Assembly: GCA_037147415.1 (NCBI GenBank) | Contig: JBAWVF010000041.1 | Span: 1 to 25,938 of the forward strand | DNA from: BOG-933 sp037147415 | Lineage (GTDB): Bacteria; Pseudomonadota; Alphaproteobacteria; Azospirillales; Azospirillaceae | Direction: 5' to 3' | Length of the DNA: 25,938 bases | The notes under the pieces: model-generated | What the model was told of the DNA's origin: nothing | Seen by the model: only the letters and a program-made list of their open reading frames with translations | Databases searched by the model: none | Program-made: the position numbers and the translations under genes | Shown here: positions 23,494 through 25,938 of the stretch, piece after piece | Position numbering within the stretch: position 1 is the first letter of the stretch | Layout of the letters: the number at the start of each line of letters is the position of its first letter

Positions 23494-24122
23494 CAGACTT
23501 TGCTCCCGGTCTTGGCTGCTCCGGCCTTCTCATCGCCCGGCAGCATGACATTGGTCATGCCTTCCCACGGGCTGAGGAAGTCGAAGGTTCGAAAATCCTG
23601 GGCCAACTTCACCGGCTCATAAACCACACGCTTCAGCTCGTCATCGTAGCGCATCTCTACGTAGCCCGTCAGCGGGAAGTCCTTGCGCAACGGATGGCCT
23701 TCGAAACCATAATCGGTCAGCAGCCGGCGCAAATCAGGGTGGCTGTCGAACAGAATGCCGAACATGTCCCATGTCTCACGCTCGAACCAGTTCGCGCCTT
23801 TGAACACGGAAGTCACGGAACAAACGCTCTCACCTTCCGCAGCGGACAGCTTTACCCTGATGCGCCGATTATGTTTCAGGCTGAGCAGGTTGTAGACAAC
23901 TTCAAAACGCGCCTCACGCGCGGGCCGGTCGACACCGCATATGTCCATTAGCTGCTGAAACAAGCAGGCCGGATCGTCTCGCAGAAATGTTAACACCGCG
24001 ACAATCCGTTCGCGCCGTGCCGTAAGCACCAACTCGCCGTTCTTGATCTCGCTGTGCAGGACATCACCGCCCAGCGCTGCTGCGACGTGACATCCCAAAT
24101 CCCTTAGCGCTTGTTCGCTCAT
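23493..24122 (-). CDS. nuoC: NADH-quinone oxidoreductase subunit C
   Basis: The 209-residue 30-kDa subunit belongs to the connecting hydrophilic module. The family signature ERETWDMFGILFDSHPDLRR is followed by LTDYGFEGHPLRKDFPLTGY. The frame is open upstream to 24374, but that stretch lies over nuoB and reads as non-homologous sequence. The ATG at 24122 (MSEQALRDLG) lies 31 bases after the nuoB stop with a GGAA site upstream and is the sensible start. Its stop overlaps the nuoD start by one base. Confidence 0.96.
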   Translation of the reverse strand: MSEQALRDLGCHVAAALGGDVLHSEIKNGELVLTARRERIVAVLTFLRDDPACLFQQLMDICGVDRPAREARFEVVYNLLSLKHNRRIRVKLSAAEGESVCSVTSVFKGANWFERETWDMFGILFDSHPDLRRLLTDYGFEGHPLRKDFPLTGYVEMRYDDELKRVVYEPVKLAQDFRTFDFLSPWEGMTNVMLPGDEKAGAAKTGSKV

Positions 24123-24153
24123 GATGTTCCAGCCGCGTTGGGTCGGGTCCGAA

Positions 24154-24723
24154 TTATCGATCGATTCGCCTGCCGCCATTCCTGACCTTCGTCTGAAGCT
24201 GAAGCATGGCGTAAAGCAGCGCTTCAGCGGTCGGCGGGCAACCCGGTACATAAATATCGACCGGAACGATACGATCACAGCCTCGCACGACCGAGTAGGA
24301 ATAGTGATAGTACCCGCCGCCGTTTGCACAACTGCCCATCGAGACCACCCAGCGTGGCTCCGGCATTTGGTCATACACCTTGCGAAGCGCAGGCGCCATC
24401 TTGTTGGTTAGCGTACCGGCAACGATCATGACATCTGATTGGCGTGGGCTCGGGCGCGGAATCATCCCGAATCGATCCAGGTCATACCGTGGCATGTAGG
24501 CGTGGATCATCTCCACCGCACAGCAGGCCAACCCGAAGGTCATCGGCCACAACGAACCGGCGCGCGCCCAGTTAAGCACCGAATCGAGCTGAGTTAACAA
24601 AAAACCCTTCTGCTCGATTTCATCGGTAACCGCCCTGAACAGCAACTCGCGGTCGATTCCGACCGAAGCCGCCACCTCTGCATCCAGCATGCGCGGAGCG
24701 ATGTTAGCGGGGATCATTCCCAT
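24154..24723 (-). CDS. nuoB: NADH-quinone oxidoreductase subunit B (cluster N2)
   Basis: The 189-residue PSST subunit holds [4Fe-4S] cluster N2, the last electron carrier before quinone. The ligands are Cys67 and Cys68 (FGLACCAVEM), Cys132 (MGSCANGGGYYHYSYS) and Cys162 (VPGCPPTAEALLYA). Two ATGs compete: 24723, 7-8 bases after an AAGGGGG ribosome site, and 24717, which overlaps the nuoA stop as ATGA. I prefer 24723 for the ribosome site. The first 30 or so residues are variable in the family, so homology does not decide. Confidence 0.96.
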   Translation of the reverse strand: MGMIPANIAPRMLDAEVAASVGIDRELLFRAVTDEIEQKGFLLTQLDSVLNWARAGSLWPMTFGLACCAVEMIHAYMPRYDLDRFGMIPRPSPRQSDVMIVAGTLTNKMAPALRKVYDQMPEPRWVVSMGSCANGGGYYHYSYSVVRGCDRIVPVDIYVPGCPPTAEALLYAMLQLQTKVRNGGRRIDR

Positions 24724-25082
24724 TCCAGGGCCCCCTTCTTCCACTCATAGATAAATCCGATAGTAAGCACACCAAGAAATACCATCATCGACCAGAAGCC
24801 GAACATCCCGATATCGCCCAGGGTTATTGCCCAGGGGAAAAGAAAGGCGACTTCAAGATCGAAGATTATAAACAAAATTGAAACAAGGTAGTAGCGAACA
24901 TCAAACTTGGCGCGCGTATCAGAAAACGGCGCAAAACCGCACTCGTATGGCGATAGCTTCTCGCTGTCCGGCTTCCGCACCCCGACCATCCAGGAAGCGA
25001 AGAGCGCGCCGCCGCTGACGACACAGGCAATGATAAGGAAAACAAGAATAGGCAAGTAGTCGTAAACCAGAGGATTGCTCAT
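24714..25082 (-). CDS. nuoA: NADH-quinone oxidoreductase subunit A
   Basis: The first gene of the operon encodes a 122-residue protein with three membrane helices (ND3 homologue). The conserved loop between helices 1 and 2, KLSPYECGFAPFSDTRAKFD, includes the Cys that is exposed in the deactive state of mitochondrial complex I. Helices 2 and 3 (YYLVSILFIIFDLEVAFLFPW and a Met/Phe/Gly-rich segment) follow. The frame opens at 25106, but the ATG at 25082 (MSNPLVYDYLP) has a GGGGAGT ribosome site 3 bases away and gives the normal N-terminus. Its end overlaps nuoB. Confidence 0.97.
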   Translation of the reverse strand: MSNPLVYDYLPILVFLIIACVVSGGALFASWMVGVRKPDSEKLSPYECGFAPFSDTRAKFDVRYYLVSILFIIFDLEVAFLFPWAITLGDIGMFGFWSMMVFLGVLTIGFIYEWKKGALEWE

Positions 25083-25170
25083 GACACTCCCCGCATCAAC
25101 CTGCACGCCGCAGATTTGCCCGATTAGAAAACCTTACCGCTCACCGATTCCGTGCCACAGACGGCTTCCC

Positions 25171-25197
25171 AGTATAGCTACAATGGAAGCGAGGCAA
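25171..25197 (-). promoter_or_regulatory. Candidate promoter of the nuo operon
   Basis: Read on the minus strand, TATACT (25171-25176) is a 5/6 match to the -10 consensus, and TTGCCT (25192-25197) lies 15 bases upstream as a possible -35. It is about 90 bases before the nuoA start in the only long gap upstream of the operon. Spacing is a little short, so the assignment is tentative. Co-transcription from the tRNA promoter further upstream is also possible, as no terminator is evident between them. Confidence 0.4.
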
Positions 25198-25273
25198 TAG
25201 GCAAATTCCATCTCGACGGCCGAAAAATGACGGTCATCTTAATTTCGTTTGATTTGTTATTATTATTTAGTTA

Positions 25274-25350
<77 letters not shown>

Positions 25351-25406
25351 ATCTTTTTTTGGTTCTTTGCGACCCCGGCTTTGCCGTTTCCGCCCGACCG
25401 AAGCGG

Positions 25407-25435
25407 TTTTTATCTGAGGCACGCCCCTCTGTCAA
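25407..25435 (-). promoter_or_regulatory. Promoter of tRNA-Asp
   Basis: On the minus strand a perfect -35 TTGACA (25430-25435) and a -10-like TAAAAA (25407-25412) are separated by exactly 17 bases. The predicted transcript start lies about 50 bases before the mature tRNA 5' end, leaving a leader that contains a CCGC-TTCGGTCG-GGCGG hairpin to be trimmed. Confidence 0.6.
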
Positions 25436-25510
25436 TGCGATACTGAGCAAAAAAATGAGGAATCGCTACTTCCCGCCGATAGATCGAAAAAAACCTGATC
25501 CGCCCTTGTG

Positions 25511-25909
25511 TTACGCCAGGGATCGCCGCCGCCGGAGGTCGGCCATCCGCTCGTAAGCCCTCAGCATTCCCACGGGAACCTCACGGCCCTCAATGGCATC
25601 CGGCCCTCCGAATCGGGTCATCACCATCTCAAACGACTGTTCAAGCTGCTCGGCTACCACCAGATCATTCTGATCGAGCGCCAATTCGAGCGCAGCAAGA
25701 ATTCGATCCCCGAGGCGCCTCTCCGCGTTAAGCGGTACCACCGCAGAAGCATCTTGCAATATGGCGGGAGGTCTATCCTCGGCACAAGCTGAAACCAGAT
25801 CGAAAGCACTCTCGAGAAGTTCGGTTATCCGAGGAACACCCCGTTCCGCCGCAGCTCGCAGCATCTGCCACGACCGCTCGTCCCATCCATGCCTATCGGC
25901 TTGACGCAC
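25511..25909 (-). CDS. Unrecognised protein, possibly truncated by the right window edge
   Basis: The visible frame gives 132 residues from a GTG at 25909, but it stays open to the end of the window and no ribosome site precedes the GTG, so the real start may lie outside. The product is helical and charged. It is rich in Leu, Ala, Glu and Arg, with AALELALDQNDLVVAEQLEQ near the middle and a basic end (RMADLRRRRSLA). There is no membrane segment, signal peptide or known catalytic motif. Near-consistent periodicity of Leu/Ala suggests a helical bundle. I do not recognise the family. It is on the same strand as tRNA-Asp and nuo, ending 161 bases before the tRNA. Confidence 0.55.
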   Translation of the reverse strand: MRQADRHGWDERSWQMLRAAAERGVPRITELLESAFDLVSACAEDRPPAILQDASAVVPLNAERRLGDRILAALELALDQNDLVVAEQLEQSFEMVMTRFGGPDAIEGREVPVGMLRAYERMADLRRRRSLA

Positions 25910-25938
25910 ACACCCACTAGATATAGTATTTTCCAGAA

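Overview
The window reads as a chromosomal segment of an alphaproteobacterium, most likely Rhodospirillales-like. The main reason is gene order. A complex I (nuo) operon on the minus strand runs straight into birA, coaX, rnj (RNase J) and a methylmalonyl-CoA epimerase, a block I know as typical of alphaproteobacteria. Supporting signs are a tandem cold-shock-domain protein, a helix-turn-helix-less BirA, and an intergenic palindrome of the GGCCGGGCTTGA-CCGGCC kind that is common in alphaproteobacterial genomes. There are no phage, IS, CRISPR or rRNA features. One tRNA gene (tRNA-Asp) is present.

Layout from left to right. 1-1036 (+): the end of an unidentified protein and a short HlyD/RND-type periplasmic adaptor. 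1039-2739 (-): a long-chain acyl-CoA ligase, divergent from a double cold-shock-domain protein at 2871-3413 (+). 3425-3983 (-): an apparently undescribed two-gene unit, a 45-residue acidic microprotein coupled to a QueF-like T-fold protein that has lost the QueF catalytic loop. 4158-5519 (-): hisS, divergent from eno (5689-6966, +). 6970-10153 (-): sppA, then a vsr mismatch-endonuclease gene truncated after its first half, then a complete orphan cytosine-C5 DNA methyltransferase. 10154-10389: a repeat-rich gap with an 18-bp tandem duplication and two palindromes. 10390-25082 (-): one long tightly packed operon nuoABCDEFGHIJK-nuoN-birA-coaX-rnj-mce, with many ATGA/TGATG stop-start overlaps. 25274-25350 (-): tRNA-Asp(GTC) with a good promoter. 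25511-25909 (-): an unrecognised protein that may run off the right edge.

Functionally the segment is mainly housekeeping: NADH:quinone oxidoreductase, glycolysis (enolase), translation (HisRS, tRNA-Asp), cofactor synthesis and attachment (CoA, biotin), RNA turnover (RNase J), fatty-acid activation and propionate/methylmalonate metabolism. The strongest anomaly is inside the nuo operon. nuoL and nuoM, two of the three proton-pumping antiporter-like subunits, are missing from their usual place between nuoK and nuoN, where only 145 bp remain. Either they are encoded elsewhere, or the operon (or the assembly) has suffered a clean deletion. The other points of interest are the catalytically stripped QueF relative with its upstream microprotein, the half-deleted vsr abutting an orphan methyltransferase, and the repeat island between sppA and the nuo-mce operon.
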